DNA of 64,000 nucleotides, from positions 1 to 64,000 of the forward strand of contig JAEYRH010000016.1 in NCBI GenBank assembly GCA_023435705.1. Direction: 5' to 3'. Position numbers and translations under genes: made by a program. Every line of letters begins with the position of its first letter. Position 1 is the stretch's first letter. The notes under the pieces were generated by a model, which searched no databases, was not told the origin of the DNA, and saw nothing but the letters and a program-made list of their open reading frames with translations. The DNA comes from Bacillota bacterium. Lineage in GTDB: Bacteria > Bacillota > Clostridia > Christensenellales > UMGS416. Shown here in pieces: positions 39,388 to 49,423 of the stretch.

Positions 39388-42300
39388 TCACTGCCTGCGG
39401 TCGCAGCGCAGGCACCGCATGGCCTCTGCGATCGCGTTCAACCGGTGGAAGCCCTGCGACACTTCGTCAAAGCTTGTCTTGCGGGTGTCAGCGTCCAGGA
39501 ACTTCATCTCAAAACGCTCGTGCTCAATGAGCTCGCTGTCGTCCTGCGGGGCGGGGATGTCAATGGGCTCGCCCTTGTTGAGCTTGCCGGTGCCGCCCAG
39601 GTAACGGTCAATGGCACCGGCAGCCTTCTTGCCGTCGGCGATGGCCGTGATCACGGTGTCGGAGCCGCGCACCACGTCGCCGCCGGCGAAGATGCCCTGC
39701 CGGCTTGTCATTTGCGTGTCGTGATTCACGATGAAGGTGCCCCAGCGGGTCATCTCCACCTCGTCCTTGTTCACAAACGGCAGCTCGGAGTATTGGCTCA
39801 CCGCCGGGATCACCAGGTCCACTTCCATCACAAACTCGCTGCCCGGTTCTTCCACCGGCACCTTGCGGCCGCTGGTGTCATAACCGGAGAGCTTCATGTT
39901 GACAGCGCGCACACGCTCCACCGACTCGCCGCCCTCAAAGGCCAACGGGGCCACCAGCTCGTGCACACGCACGCCCTCATCAATGGCCTCGCGGATCTCG
40001 CGGGGGTCTGCGGGCATGTCATCCACGTTGCGGCGGTAGAGGATGTGCACCTCTGCTGCGCCGAGTCTCAGCGCCGTGCGGGCCGCGTCGATGGCGGTGT
40101 TGCCGCCGCCGATCACAGCCACCACGCCGTGGACGGACACTTGCTTGCCCAGGTTCACGTCGCGCAGGAAATCGAGGCCGTGATAAACGCCTTGCAGCTC
40201 CTCGCCTGGCACACCCACCTTGCGGGAAAGCTGGGTGCCGGTGGCGATGTAGACGGCGTCGTGCTTGGCCTGCAGCTCCTTCATCTTGATGTCGCGGCCC
40301 ACCTCCACACCCAGGCGGATGTCCACACCGGCGCGGCGGATCGAGTCAATCTCGCGGGCCAGCACGCTCTCTGGCAGGCGGTATTCGGGGATGCCGATGA
40401 CGAGCATGCCGCCGGCCACCGGCTGGGATTCGTAGACGGTCACATCGTAGCCCAGGCGCGCCAGATAGTAGCCGCAGGTGAGGCCGGAGGGGCCCGCGCC
40501 GATGATGCCCACTGACTTGCCATTCTTCGGGAACACCAGGTCGGTGAAGGGCTCGTCAGACTTCATCACATAATCCGCCGCATAGCGCTTGAGGTCCGCG
40601 ATGGCGATGGGCTCGTCCAGCTGGGCGCGGCGGCAACGGCTTTCGCAGGGGTGGGTGCACACGCGGCCGCACACGCTGGGGAAGGGGTTCTCCTGCCGGA
40701 TCAGGTTGTATGCATCGCGCACGCGGCCCGCGGCAATCAGCGCGATGTAGCCGGGCACATTCACACTAGCCGGGCAGGCGTTTTCGCAGGGGGAGATAAA
40801 CAGATCGGAGCACACACCGGCGCGGCAGTAGTGGTCGCGGATGTGCTCGTCGTATTCCTCGCGGAAGTGCTTGATCGTGCTGAGCACCGGGTTCGGGGCC
40901 GTCTGCCCCAGGCCGCACAGCGCCGTGTCGCCCACAGCGCGGGCCAGCTCCTCCAGCAGCTCCACATCTCCTTCTTTTCCTTTGCCCTGTGTGATGCGCT
41001 CCAGGATCTCCAGCATGCGCTTGGTGCCCAGGCGGCAGGCCACGCACTTGCCGCAGCTTTCGTCCTGCACGAAGTCCATAAAGTAGCGGGCCACGTCCAC
41101 CATGCAGGTGTCCTCATCCATGCAGATGAGGCCGCCGGAGCCCATGATGGCCCCCAACTTGCTCAGCGTTTCATAATCCAGGCTGGCGTTCAGATGCTCA
41201 CTGGTGAGGCACCCGCCGGAGGGCCCGCCGATCTGCGCCACCTTGAAGCGTTTGTCATTGGGGATGCCGCCGCCGATGTCGAATACCACCTCGCCTAGCG
41301 TCACGCCGATGGGCACCTCAATAATTCCGGTGTTGTTCACATCGCCTGCCAGCGCGAAGACCTTGGTGCCCTTGCTCTTTTCGGTGCCAATGGAGGAATA
41401 CCACGCCGCGCCACCCCGCAGGATCGGGGCCACGTTGCCATAGGTCTCCACGTTGTTGATCAGTGTCGGTTTCCCAAACAACCCTGCGTCAGAGGGGTAT
41501 GGGGGCTTTTGCCGTGGCTCGCCGCGCTTTCCCTCCACCGAGTTCATCAGCGCCGTTTCCTCGCCGCACACAAAAGCACCGGCTCCGATGCGGATCTCCA
41601 GGTCAAAGTCAAACCCGGCATTGAAGATGTCTATGCCCAGAAGCCCTGCGGCGCGGGCGTCCTTGATCGCGTTTTCGAGGCGCTCCACTGCCAGCGGGTA
41701 TTCGGCCCGCACATACACAAAGCCCTTGCTCGCGCCCACTGCGTAGCCTGCGATGGCCATGCCCTCAATCACGGCGTGGGAGTCGCCCTCGAGCAGGCAT
41801 CGGTCCATAAACGCGCCGGGGTCGCCCTCATCGGCGTTGCAGATGATGTATTTCTGGTCGGCCTGGCTTTTCTTTGCCAGCTTCCATTTGAGGCCTGTCG
41901 GGAAGCCGCCGCCGCCCCGGCCGCGTAGGCCCGACCGCAGGATCTCGTCCACCACTTCGTCCGGCGTCATTGCGGTGAGGGCTTTGTAAAGAGCCTGGTA
42001 GCCGTCATTGGCGATGTATTCCTCCAGCGACGCGTAGTCAATCGTGCCGCAATTCTTCATCACGATCTTGACCTGGCGCTTGAAATAGTCAATGTCCTTC
42101 ACATAGGGCACTTTTTCACCGGTGTTGCGGTCGGTGTAGCAGAGGTTCATCACCGGCCTGCCGCCCACCAGGTGCTCCCGCACGATGGCCTTGGTGTCTT
42201 CAGGCTTCAGGCCGCAATAGAAAATGCCCTCCGGCTGTATGACCACCACAGGGCCCACGGCGCAGGTGCCGATGCAGCCGGTGAGCTTTACCTTTGTGCT

Positions 42301-42477
42301 GCTCGCGATGCCTGCCTTTTCAAGCTCTGCCAGCAACGCGTCGCGTACCTCCGCACACCCGGAGGACACACACCCCGCACCGGAGCACACCAACACCGTG
42401 TGGTCATAGTTTCTGCTTTCCCAGTAATGTTTCTCCCTGATGGCTTCCAATGATTCCTTGCCGGTGATCCTGTCCAT
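39388..42477 (-). CDS. NuoF-like HydB subunit fused to a GltD-like FAD/NAD(P) domain
   Basis: A 1029-residue single frame. Residues about 25-110 are a thioredoxin-like [2Fe-2S] domain (CSGAGCVSSGC, CIGTCAVGP). Residues about 120-540 are NuoF: FMN/NADH motifs GLRGRGGGGFPTGLKW and CNADEGDPGAFMDR, then the C-terminal cluster (CGKCVACRLG). From about 555 the protein becomes GltD-like: two [4Fe-4S] clusters (CENACPASVNV, CGRVCTHPCESRC), FAD motif SVGIIGAGPSGLTCGYYLA and NAD(P) motif AVIGGGNTAIDAARTA. The usual C-terminal ferredoxin domain of HydB/HndC appears to be replaced. ATG at 42477 (GGAG nine bases upstream) is preferred over GTG at 42510, which overlaps the hydC stop. Confidence 0.92.
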   Translation of the reverse strand: MDRITGKESLEAIREKHYWESRNYDHTVLVCSGAGCVSSGCAEVRDALLAELEKAGIASSTKVKLTGCIGTCAVGPVVVIQPEGIFYCGLKPEDTKAIVREHLVGGRPVMNLCYTDRNTGEKVPYVKDIDYFKRQVKIVMKNCGTIDYASLEEYIANDGYQALYKALTAMTPDEVVDEILRSGLRGRGGGGFPTGLKWKLAKKSQADQKYIICNADEGDPGAFMDRCLLEGDSHAVIEGMAIAGYAVGASKGFVYVRAEYPLAVERLENAIKDARAAGLLGIDIFNAGFDFDLEIRIGAGAFVCGEETALMNSVEGKRGEPRQKPPYPSDAGLFGKPTLINNVETYGNVAPILRGGAAWYSSIGTEKSKGTKVFALAGDVNNTGIIEVPIGVTLGEVVFDIGGGIPNDKRFKVAQIGGPSGGCLTSEHLNASLDYETLSKLGAIMGSGGLICMDEDTCMVDVARYFMDFVQDESCGKCVACRLGTKRMLEILERITQGKGKEGDVELLEELARAVGDTALCGLGQTAPNPVLSTIKHFREEYDEHIRDHYCRAGVCSDLFISPCENACPASVNVPGYIALIAAGRVRDAYNLIRQENPFPSVCGRVCTHPCESRCRRAQLDEPIAIADLKRYAADYVMKSDEPFTDLVFPKNGKSVGIIGAGPSGLTCGYYLARLGYDVTVYESQPVAGGMLVIGIPEYRLPESVLAREIDSIRRAGVDIRLGVEVGRDIKMKELQAKHDAVYIATGTQLSRKVGVPGEELQGVYHGLDFLRDVNLGKQVSVHGVVAVIGGGNTAIDAARTALRLGAAEVHILYRRNVDDMPADPREIREAIDEGVRVHELVAPLAFEGGESVERVRAVNMKLSGYDTSGRKVPVEEPGSEFVMEVDLVIPAVSQYSELPFVNKDEVEMTRWGTFIVNHDTQMTSRQGIFAGGDVVRGSDTVITAIADGKKAAGAIDRYLGGTGKLNKGEPIDIPAPQDDSELIEHERFEMKFLDADTRKTSFDEVSQGFHRLNAIAEAMRCLRCDRRQ

Positions 42478-42506
42478 CGTTGCTTGCTCCAATGCTGCCA
42501 CCCCCT

Positions 42507-43007
42507 TCACTGGTAACGATCCAGCACAGGCTGGATTTTGTTGGGATTGACGCGCTTATAAACTGTGCCGTCGATGCTGATGGCAGGAGCCAAGCCGCAG
42601 GCGCCGATGCAGCGCATCACGATGAAGGTGAAGCGGCGGTCCTCCGTGGTGCCGCCCACATCCACATCAAGCAGTTCCTTCAGCTTCTCCACAATCTTCT
42701 TGCCACCGCGCACATAGCAGGCTGTGCCCAGGCACACCTGAATCGTGTGGCGGCCCTGCGGCTGGGTGGAGAAGAAAGAATAAAAGCTCACCACACCGCT
42801 CACCTTGGAAAGCGGCAGATCCATTTCGCTGGCAATGAACTGCAGCGCCTCCTCCGGCAGATAGCCGAAGATGGCCTGCGCCATGTGCAGCACCTGGATC
42901 AGGTTGCTCTCCCTGCGGTCATACTCGTCGAGCACATCGTTCAGTAATTTGAATTTTTCATCTTGAGTGAGTTCTGTGCATGGGCAATCCGCAATCTCCT
43001 GCGACAC
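42507..43007 (-). CDS. hydC: NuoE-like HydC subunit of NAD-linked hydrogenase
   Basis: About 166 residues, a thioredoxin-fold [2Fe-2S] protein. The cluster ligands are in VCLGTACYVRGG and MRCIGACGLAPA, the NuoE/24-kDa pattern; the helical N-terminus has LIQVLHMAQAIFGYLPEEAL and VSGVVSFYSFF. It carries electrons within the HydABC complex. GTG at 43007 sits eight bases after GGAGGTG, whereas the ATG at 43037 has no site, so the GTG is favoured. First gene of the operon, with promoter and Rex-type operator directly upstream. Confidence 0.92.
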   Translation of the reverse strand: MSQEIADCPCTELTQDEKFKLLNDVLDEYDRRESNLIQVLHMAQAIFGYLPEEALQFIASEMDLPLSKVSGVVSFYSFFSTQPQGRHTIQVCLGTACYVRGGKKIVEKLKELLDVDVGGTTEDRRFTFIVMRCIGACGLAPAISIDGTVYKRVNPNKIQPVLDRYQ

Positions 43008-43056
43008 CAGAAACACCTCCGAACTTGAATAAGACATGTGATGGGTGGTTGGGGTA

Positions 43057-43074
43057 TTGTTAATTTTTTAACAG
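43057..43074 (-). promoter_or_regulatory. Rex-type operator of the hydrogenase operon
   Basis: TTGTTAATTTTTTAACAG matches 17 of 18 positions of the clostridial Rex box TTGTTAANNNNTTAACAA. It lies about 10-27 bases downstream of the predicted transcript start, where a bound repressor would block transcription. Rex releases DNA when NADH is high, which would suit an NADH-oxidising hydrogenase. Confidence 0.7.
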
Positions 43075-43089
43075 GTGTTGGTCGACTCC

Positions 43090-43118
43090 AGTATAATGAG
43101 ACAATTACAATATGTCAA
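43090..43118 (-). promoter_or_regulatory. Promoter of the hydrogenase operon
   Basis: On the minus strand TTGACA, a 17-base spacer and TATACT; start expected near 43083. A nine-base inverted repeat, ACAATTACA (43101-43109) and TGTAATTGT (43122-43130), overlaps the -35 region. Confidence 0.88.
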
Positions 43119-43166
43119 TAATGTAATTGTTTGGTTGAGTCGTTTGCACGCCTGCCGCACCTTTCG

Positions 43167-43195
43167 TTGACACCCATTGCCAGCGCTTGTATAAT
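43167..43195 (+). promoter_or_regulatory. Consensus promoter of hisS-aspS
   Basis: TTGACA (43167-43172), a 17-base spacer and TATAAT (43190-43195). The leader is only about 22 bases, so no T-box is present in front of hisS. Confidence 0.9.
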
Positions 43196-43223
43196 TGACT
43201 ATATTTTCGGCGAGGTTCAACAT

Positions 43224-44486
43224 ATGCTCACAACCGCACCCAAGGGCACCCAAGACATCCTGCCCGGCGAAAGCAGGAAGTGGCAGTTTATTGAGAAGTG
43301 CATGCGCGATGTATGCGCTTCTTTCGGCTTCCGGGAAATCCGCATCCCCACCTTTGAGCACACGGAGCTATTTTTGCGTGGCGTGGGCGGCACTACCGAT
43401 ATTGTGCAGAAAGAAATGTACACCTTTGAGGATAAGGGCGGCCGCAGCATCACGCTGAAGCCTGAGGGCACCGCCGGAGTGGCGCGGGCCTTTGTGGAGC
43501 ACAGCCTGTATAACGAGACGCTGCCGCTTAAGATGTATTATCTCTTCAACCCCACGTTTCGCTACGAGCGCCCGCAGGCAGGCCGATTTCGCGAGCACCA
43601 CCAGTTTGGCGTGGAGCTCTTTGGCGCGCCGCAGGCCAGTGCTGACGCTGAGGTGATCCTGCTTGCCATGGCGGTGCTAAACCGGCTGGGTGTGGCAAAC
43701 CTGGAAGTGAACATCAATAGCATCGGCTGCCCGGTATGCCGTCCGGCATATCACGAACTGCTGAAGGCTTATCTCACAGATAAGAAGGATCAGCTCTGCA
43801 AGACTTGCCTGGACCGTCTGGACCGCAACCCGGTTCGCGTGCTGGACTGCAAGGAAGAGGGCTGCAGGCGGGTTGCCGCCGGGGCTCCCCACATGATCGA
43901 CCACCTGTGCGACGATTGCGCCGGCCACTTTGAGACGTTGAAGACGCTGCTGGGCTCCATGAGTGTGGTGTTCCATGTGAACCCGTTCATCGTGCGCGGC
44001 CTGGATTACTACACCAAGACCGTGTTTGAGATCATCTCGCCGGACATTGGAGCCCAGAGTACCGTGTGCGGTGGCGGGCGGTATGACGGCCTGATCAAGG
44101 AAGTGGGCGGGCCTGAAACGCCTGGCATCGGCTTCGGCATGGGCATGGAGCGCCTGCTGATGGCGCTGGAGGCGCAGCACCTGCTGCCGGAGGATGACGC
44201 GCCGAAGCCCGTCTACATCGCCACGATGGGCGAGCAGGCGCGGCTCGAGGGCTTCAAGCTGGCCATGGAGCTGCGCCGAGCCGGTGTGGCCGCCGAATGC
44301 GACCTGGTGGGTCGCAGCTTCAAAGCACAATTCAAGTATGCCGGGAAACTGATGAGCCGGTTTGTCGTGATCGCCGGCGATGAGGAGATCGCCTCCGGCA
44401 CCTGGAAGATCAAGGACATGGCAGCCAGTACTGAAAAGGCCGTCGCCAGAGATAAACTCATTGCCGAATTAACCGGGAAAGAATAG
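43224..44486 (+). CDS. hisS: Histidine-tRNA ligase HisS
   Basis: A 420-residue class II synthetase. Family marks: TAPKGTQDILPGES at the start, motif 2 FRYERPQAGRFREHHQFGVE, the histidine-A motif GLDYYTKTVFEI, GGGRYDGLIKEVGG and motif 3 GIGFGMGMERLLMAL; an anticodon-binding domain forms the C-terminus. ATG at 43224 follows GAGG and matches the family N-terminus; an upstream frame to 43131 is spurious. It is the first gene of a hisS-aspS pair, 11 bases apart, a conserved arrangement in Firmicutes. The incomplete gene at the right edge is the related hisZ and not a second hisS. Confidence 0.97.
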   Translation: MLTTAPKGTQDILPGESRKWQFIEKCMRDVCASFGFREIRIPTFEHTELFLRGVGGTTDIVQKEMYTFEDKGGRSITLKPEGTAGVARAFVEHSLYNETLPLKMYYLFNPTFRYERPQAGRFREHHQFGVELFGAPQASADAEVILLAMAVLNRLGVANLEVNINSIGCPVCRPAYHELLKAYLTDKKDQLCKTCLDRLDRNPVRVLDCKEEGCRRVAAGAPHMIDHLCDDCAGHFETLKTLLGSMSVVFHVNPFIVRGLDYYTKTVFEIISPDIGAQSTVCGGGRYDGLIKEVGGPETPGIGFGMGMERLLMALEAQHLLPEDDAPKPVYIATMGEQARLEGFKLAMELRRAGVAAECDLVGRSFKAQFKYAGKLMSRFVVIAGDEEIASGTWKIKDMAASTEKAVARDKLIAELTGKE

Positions 44487-44497
44487 GGGTATCACAA

Positions 44498-46288
<1,791 letters not shown>

Positions 46289-46294
46289 ACAACC

Positions 46295-46320
46295 AAAGGC
46301 GGGGGAGACCCCGCCTTTTC
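46295..46320 (+). terminator. Terminator of hisS-aspS
   Basis: GGCGGGG (46298-46304), loop GAGA, CCCCGCC (46309-46315), then TTTT; flanking A/T residues extend the stem. Confidence 0.9.
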
Positions 46321-46325
46321 TGTAT

Positions 46326-47333
46326 CTATCTATCCCGCTTCATCCGGTGATGCACCGGCTTGAACCCGCACCTGGCCCAGAACGCCTTTCCCACCGGGTT
46401 GCATTCCAGCACGTCCAGCTCCACAAACGCCGCGTCAGAGAAGCATTCCTTCATGATGCGCTCAAGGGCCGAGCGGCCCAGCCCATATTGCCGGTATTCG
46501 CGCTTGATATAGTATTGGCGCAGGTAAATGCCTGCCCGATTGCTATTTTGGGGCTCCTCCGGGCGGTAGAGACAATATCCGGCGGTTTTACCGCCCGCCT
46601 CGATGATTAAGCCGTGATAGGCTCCATTGAGGAAGCCCCGCATCCGCTGCTCGAGCTCAGCCAGGTTCATGCGGTTGTCGCTGCCCTCATCGCGGATCAA
46701 GCCCAGATTCATCTCCGCGACAACTGGTATGTCTGACGGCAGGATGCCCCGGATGCCAAAGGGGAGCTCCCGCTTCTCCGAAAACCTGGATACGTTCAAT
46801 CCAACCTCATAAGCCTGTGCCAACGCCTCCGGCTTCAAATCCTCCGGAGTGTCCACACCCTCCGCGTGCACCCGTGCCGCAGCCTTAATGCCCAGGTGCC
46901 CGTAGTAGTGCTCGATGGTCTCCAGGATGTGGTGGTTCTCCGAAGCGCTCCGCCCGGCCCGCACCGCGATGGAGATACCCAGCTTGCCAGCCGGCACAAT
47001 CGTGCCACCCCTGGTGTCACAGAGAGGCAGGGAGCGGTCTATGAAGGTTTTCAGCTGCGCCGGAATATCACCCCACCAGCTGGGGCTGCCGATGCAAACC
47101 ACATCGGCCACCATGAGCTGGGCCATCAGGACGTCCATATCGTCGCACTGCACGCACTGTCTTGTGGCGGCGCAGCCGTTGCAGCCGGTGCAATATCCAA
47201 TCCGCATATCTGCCAGATGAAAGGTGTTGACCGAATAAGCAGCGTCAGCCAGGCCCAGAGCCGTTTCTGCCATGAGCTTGGCGGTGCTTCCGTTGCGGTT
47301 GGGGCTCCCCACGATACAGAGCGCTTTTTTCAT
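46326..47333 (-). CDS. Flavodoxin-like NAD(P)H-FMN reductase fused to a GNAT acetyltransferase
   Basis: A 335-residue two-domain protein. Residues 1-175 are flavodoxin-like: CIVGSPNRNGSTAKL binds FMN phosphate, GYCTGCNGCAATRQCVQCDDM is a cysteine-rich loop common in iron-sulfur flavoproteins, and GSPSWWGDIPAQLKTFIDRS closes the active site. Residues about 190-335 are a GNAT domain with YYIKREYRQYGLGRSALERIM (motif A) and VLECNPVGKAFWARCGFKPV. The frame is continuous, so the fusion is real in this sequence. AGGGG precedes ATG. It is the last gene of a five-gene minus-strand operon. Substrates of both domains are unknown. Confidence 0.85.
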   Translation of the reverse strand: MKKALCIVGSPNRNGSTAKLMAETALGLADAAYSVNTFHLADMRIGYCTGCNGCAATRQCVQCDDMDVLMAQLMVADVVCIGSPSWWGDIPAQLKTFIDRSLPLCDTRGGTIVPAGKLGISIAVRAGRSASENHHILETIEHYYGHLGIKAAARVHAEGVDTPEDLKPEALAQAYEVGLNVSRFSEKRELPFGIRGILPSDIPVVAEMNLGLIRDEGSDNRMNLAELEQRMRGFLNGAYHGLIIEAGGKTAGYCLYRPEEPQNSNRAGIYLRQYYIKREYRQYGLGRSALERIMKECFSDAAFVELDVLECNPVGKAFWARCGFKPVHHRMKRDR

Positions 47334-47351
47334 AACTGTCCCCTGGCTAAG

Positions 47352-47786
47352 TTATTTTCTTGTTTTCATATCGAGCAGCAGCTTTACATCATGTAGGATC
47401 CGTTGATCTGCCACCTGGATCATCAGCCACAGTGTTCCGATGTATGGCTTGCCGTTGGCTACTAAATCAATGAGATAGGGAGTAAATTCGCTTTCCCGCG
47501 CCATCACTTCGTCAACCAGCTCCAGCTTGATCACCACCAGCGCCACGAAGCCCTGTGGCTCAGGGTATAAGGTGCAGAGTGATTTACCGCTCTTCTGGTA
47601 TTTCACGTTCCAGCCCGGTTTCCCGGAGCATGTGCTGAAGGTGATCTTTGGCGATGCATTCCACTTGCTCTGGATATGGTCGTTCAAATCCCGCCAAAGG
47701 GCCGCTGCCGGCCCGGAAATGTAGCCGCAGATCTGCTCAAAGGAAGGTTCGCCGGCAGCGGACTGTATGAGGTTGGTTTCGTTCAT
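47352..47786 (-). CDS. DUF3788 family protein
   Basis: A 144-residue cytoplasmic protein with the DUF3788 pattern: WNASPKITFSTCSGKPGWNVKYQKSGKSLCTLYPE, then FVALVVIKLELVDEVM, and WLMIQVADQRILHDVKLLL at the C-terminus. Family members often lie near GyrI-like or AraC-type small-molecule sensing proteins, as here, and may bind a small ligand; no biochemical function is known to me. AAAGGA precedes ATG. It is 14 bases after the GyrI-like gene. Confidence 0.8.
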   Translation of the reverse strand: MNETNLIQSAAGEPSFEQICGYISGPAAALWRDLNDHIQSKWNASPKITFSTCSGKPGWNVKYQKSGKSLCTLYPEPQGFVALVVIKLELVDEVMARESEFTPYLIDLVANGKPYIGTLWLMIQVADQRILHDVKLLLDMKTRK

Positions 47787-47800
47787 TGCCGTGTCCTTTC

Positions 47801-48436
47801 TCAGCTACGAGCGACCGGATGGCGCAGCACTGTTCTTTGCTTGGCGGGATCGCCCTTGTTGGGATCGGTCAGGTAGATCTCATGATGCCTGCCGCCGGCA
47901 CCCAGGCGATTTTTTAGGCCCTGTTCTACAAGAAATGTCTCGATGCGCTCCATCGTTTCCGGCTCGGTGGCATAGGGCCCCAGGTGCATCGCCTGCACGC
48001 ACAGGCCTTCGGTGAACTCCTCCAGCCGGATGAGCGAAAGTGCCTCGATGGGCTTCTTTTTCCTCACATCAGGCAGCAGTGCTCTGACCAAGTCGTCTGT
48101 TACAAACTCAGGCTGGCGGATCATCACCGTCCAGACCCAGTTACCCCGCTCGGTAAAGCTGAAAGTTCCGCCGTCAGACAACCCCCAGAGCCCCTCCAGC
48201 GGAGCCACCGTATACTCATAAAACCCTTCCGGCACGATCCCTTTCTTCGGGAGCATTTTGATCGTCCACGACATCGCGTAGAGCGCGCTCACAGCGTCTT
48301 GAAATGATTCGTTGCCGTTGGGGTCTCCGGCGCCGTCCACCATCAGAAACCGCATTGTTGGCACATCCACCAATACAGGCTTTTCCGGAGGAAGGTAGAG
48401 CTCTTTGTTTTGCTTCTTGAAATCATAACCTGCCAT
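47801..48436 (-). CDS. GyrI-like small-molecule-binding protein
   Basis: About 211 residues resembling the GyrI-like/SOUL-type ligand-binding fold: FLMVDGAGDPNGNESFQDAVSALYAMSW, then LEGLWGLSDG, WTVMIRQPEFVT and CVQAMHLGPYATEPETMERIETF. Such domains are found in drug-sensing regulators (the BmrR effector domain) and as stand-alone proteins that may sequester or hydrolyse toxic compounds. No DNA-binding domain is present. ATG at 48436 has GAGGTG upstream. Third gene of the AAC(3)-WYL-GyrI-DUF3788-reductase operon. Confidence 0.82.
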   Translation of the reverse strand: MAGYDFKKQNKELYLPPEKPVLVDVPTMRFLMVDGAGDPNGNESFQDAVSALYAMSWTIKMLPKKGIVPEGFYEYTVAPLEGLWGLSDGGTFSFTERGNWVWTVMIRQPEFVTDDLVRALLPDVRKKKPIEALSLIRLEEFTEGLCVQAMHLGPYATEPETMERIETFLVEQGLKNRLGAGGRHHEIYLTDPNKGDPAKQRTVLRHPVARS

Positions 48437-48457
48437 ATCAATCACCTCATCGATATT

Positions 48458-49423
48458 TTACAGCGGCAATGATGACAGGGATATGTCATGATTCCTTGCG
48501 TATTTTTCCGCAACTTGCTGGGCCATGTTTGCAACGATCTGGCGAACATGCAAGGGCTCCAGGATTTCCAGCGCCGGTCCGAAACCCAGCAGCCAACCAT
48601 ACAGCCAGTTGTTCTCCGGCAGGCGGGAGCGCACATAGAGGCCATCAGGCTGGTACTCAAGGTCGCCATCGCCGAACCACTCGATGGCGCTGTTTTCCGA
48701 GCCGTGCTCAAACTTGAGCAGCAGTTGCACCACAGACCGACGATCGGTGTCTCCTTCCTGCTCAGGCGGTGCAGCGGGCAGCTCCATGCGCGTGAACGTG
48801 CGGTCAGTCACAGCCAAATCCCTGGTGCGGATCACCTTGAATAACCGGAACGCGCCGCGCAGCCGGCAAAAACCGTATAGGTACCACCCGGTGCCCTTCA
48901 TGATCAATGTATATGGCTGCACGACCCGCTCAGTGCGCCGGCTGTCAGTGTCGATATAGCGGAAGGAGAGCTCCTTTTGCTGCTCAATGGCACGACGCAT
49001 CAGCTCCAGAGTGCTCTTGAGCTGTTCGCTGCCGCCCCAGGGAGTCAGGTCGATGAAGATCTGGCTGGTCTTCAGGTTTACTGCTTCCTGTTGTGATTTA
49101 GGGATCGTGTTCTTAATCTTGTCCAGTAGAATACCCAGTTTAGGATCTCGCAACGTGGAGGCCACGCCGGATACGCTTGTGATCAGCGCCGCCATGTCGT
49201 CGCCGGTGAGCACGCTGCGATCCAGCTTATAACCCTCTGCAATTCCGATGCCGCCGTTGGCACCCTGATAGGTCACAATTGGGATGCCGGCCATGTTAAT
49301 GGCCTCTACATCCCTTAGGATCGTGCGCACTGACACCTCAAAGAGCTCCGCGAGTTCCCGGGCTGAAACCCGATCCCGCCGGAGCAACACCGTGATGATG
49401 GATACCAGCCGATCCAGTTTCAT
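48458..49423 (-). CDS. WYL-domain transcriptional regulator (YafY/DeoR-like)
   Basis: About 321 residues. An N-terminal winged helix-turn-helix (MKLDRLVSIITVLLRRDRVSARELAELFEVSVRTILRD) is followed by a WYL domain (RYIDTDSRRTERVVQPYTLIMKGTGWYLYGFCRLRGAFRLFKVIR) and a C-terminal WCX extension. WYL regulators bind single-stranded nucleic acids or small ligands and often control stress or defence genes. ATG at 49423 follows AGGAG and overlaps the stop of the acetyltransferase gene (ATGA). It probably regulates its own operon. Confidence 0.9.
   Translation of the reverse strand: MKLDRLVSIITVLLRRDRVSARELAELFEVSVRTILRDVEAINMAGIPIVTYQGANGGIGIAEGYKLDRSVLTGDDMAALITSVSGVASTLRDPKLGILLDKIKNTIPKSQQEAVNLKTSQIFIDLTPWGGSEQLKSTLELMRRAIEQQKELSFRYIDTDSRRTERVVQPYTLIMKGTGWYLYGFCRLRGAFRLFKVIRTRDLAVTDRTFTRMELPAAPPEQEGDTDRRSVVQLLLKFEHGSENSAIEWFGDGDLEYQPDGLYVRSRLPENNWLYGWLLGFGPALEILEPLHVRQIVANMAQQVAEKYARNHDISLSSLPL

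Noticed and set aside
38204..40515. Long plus-strand frames across the hydrogenase operon
   Set aside because: They are antisense to hydA and hydB, low in recognisable motifs, rich in His/Ala/Gly, and lack ribosome binding sites.
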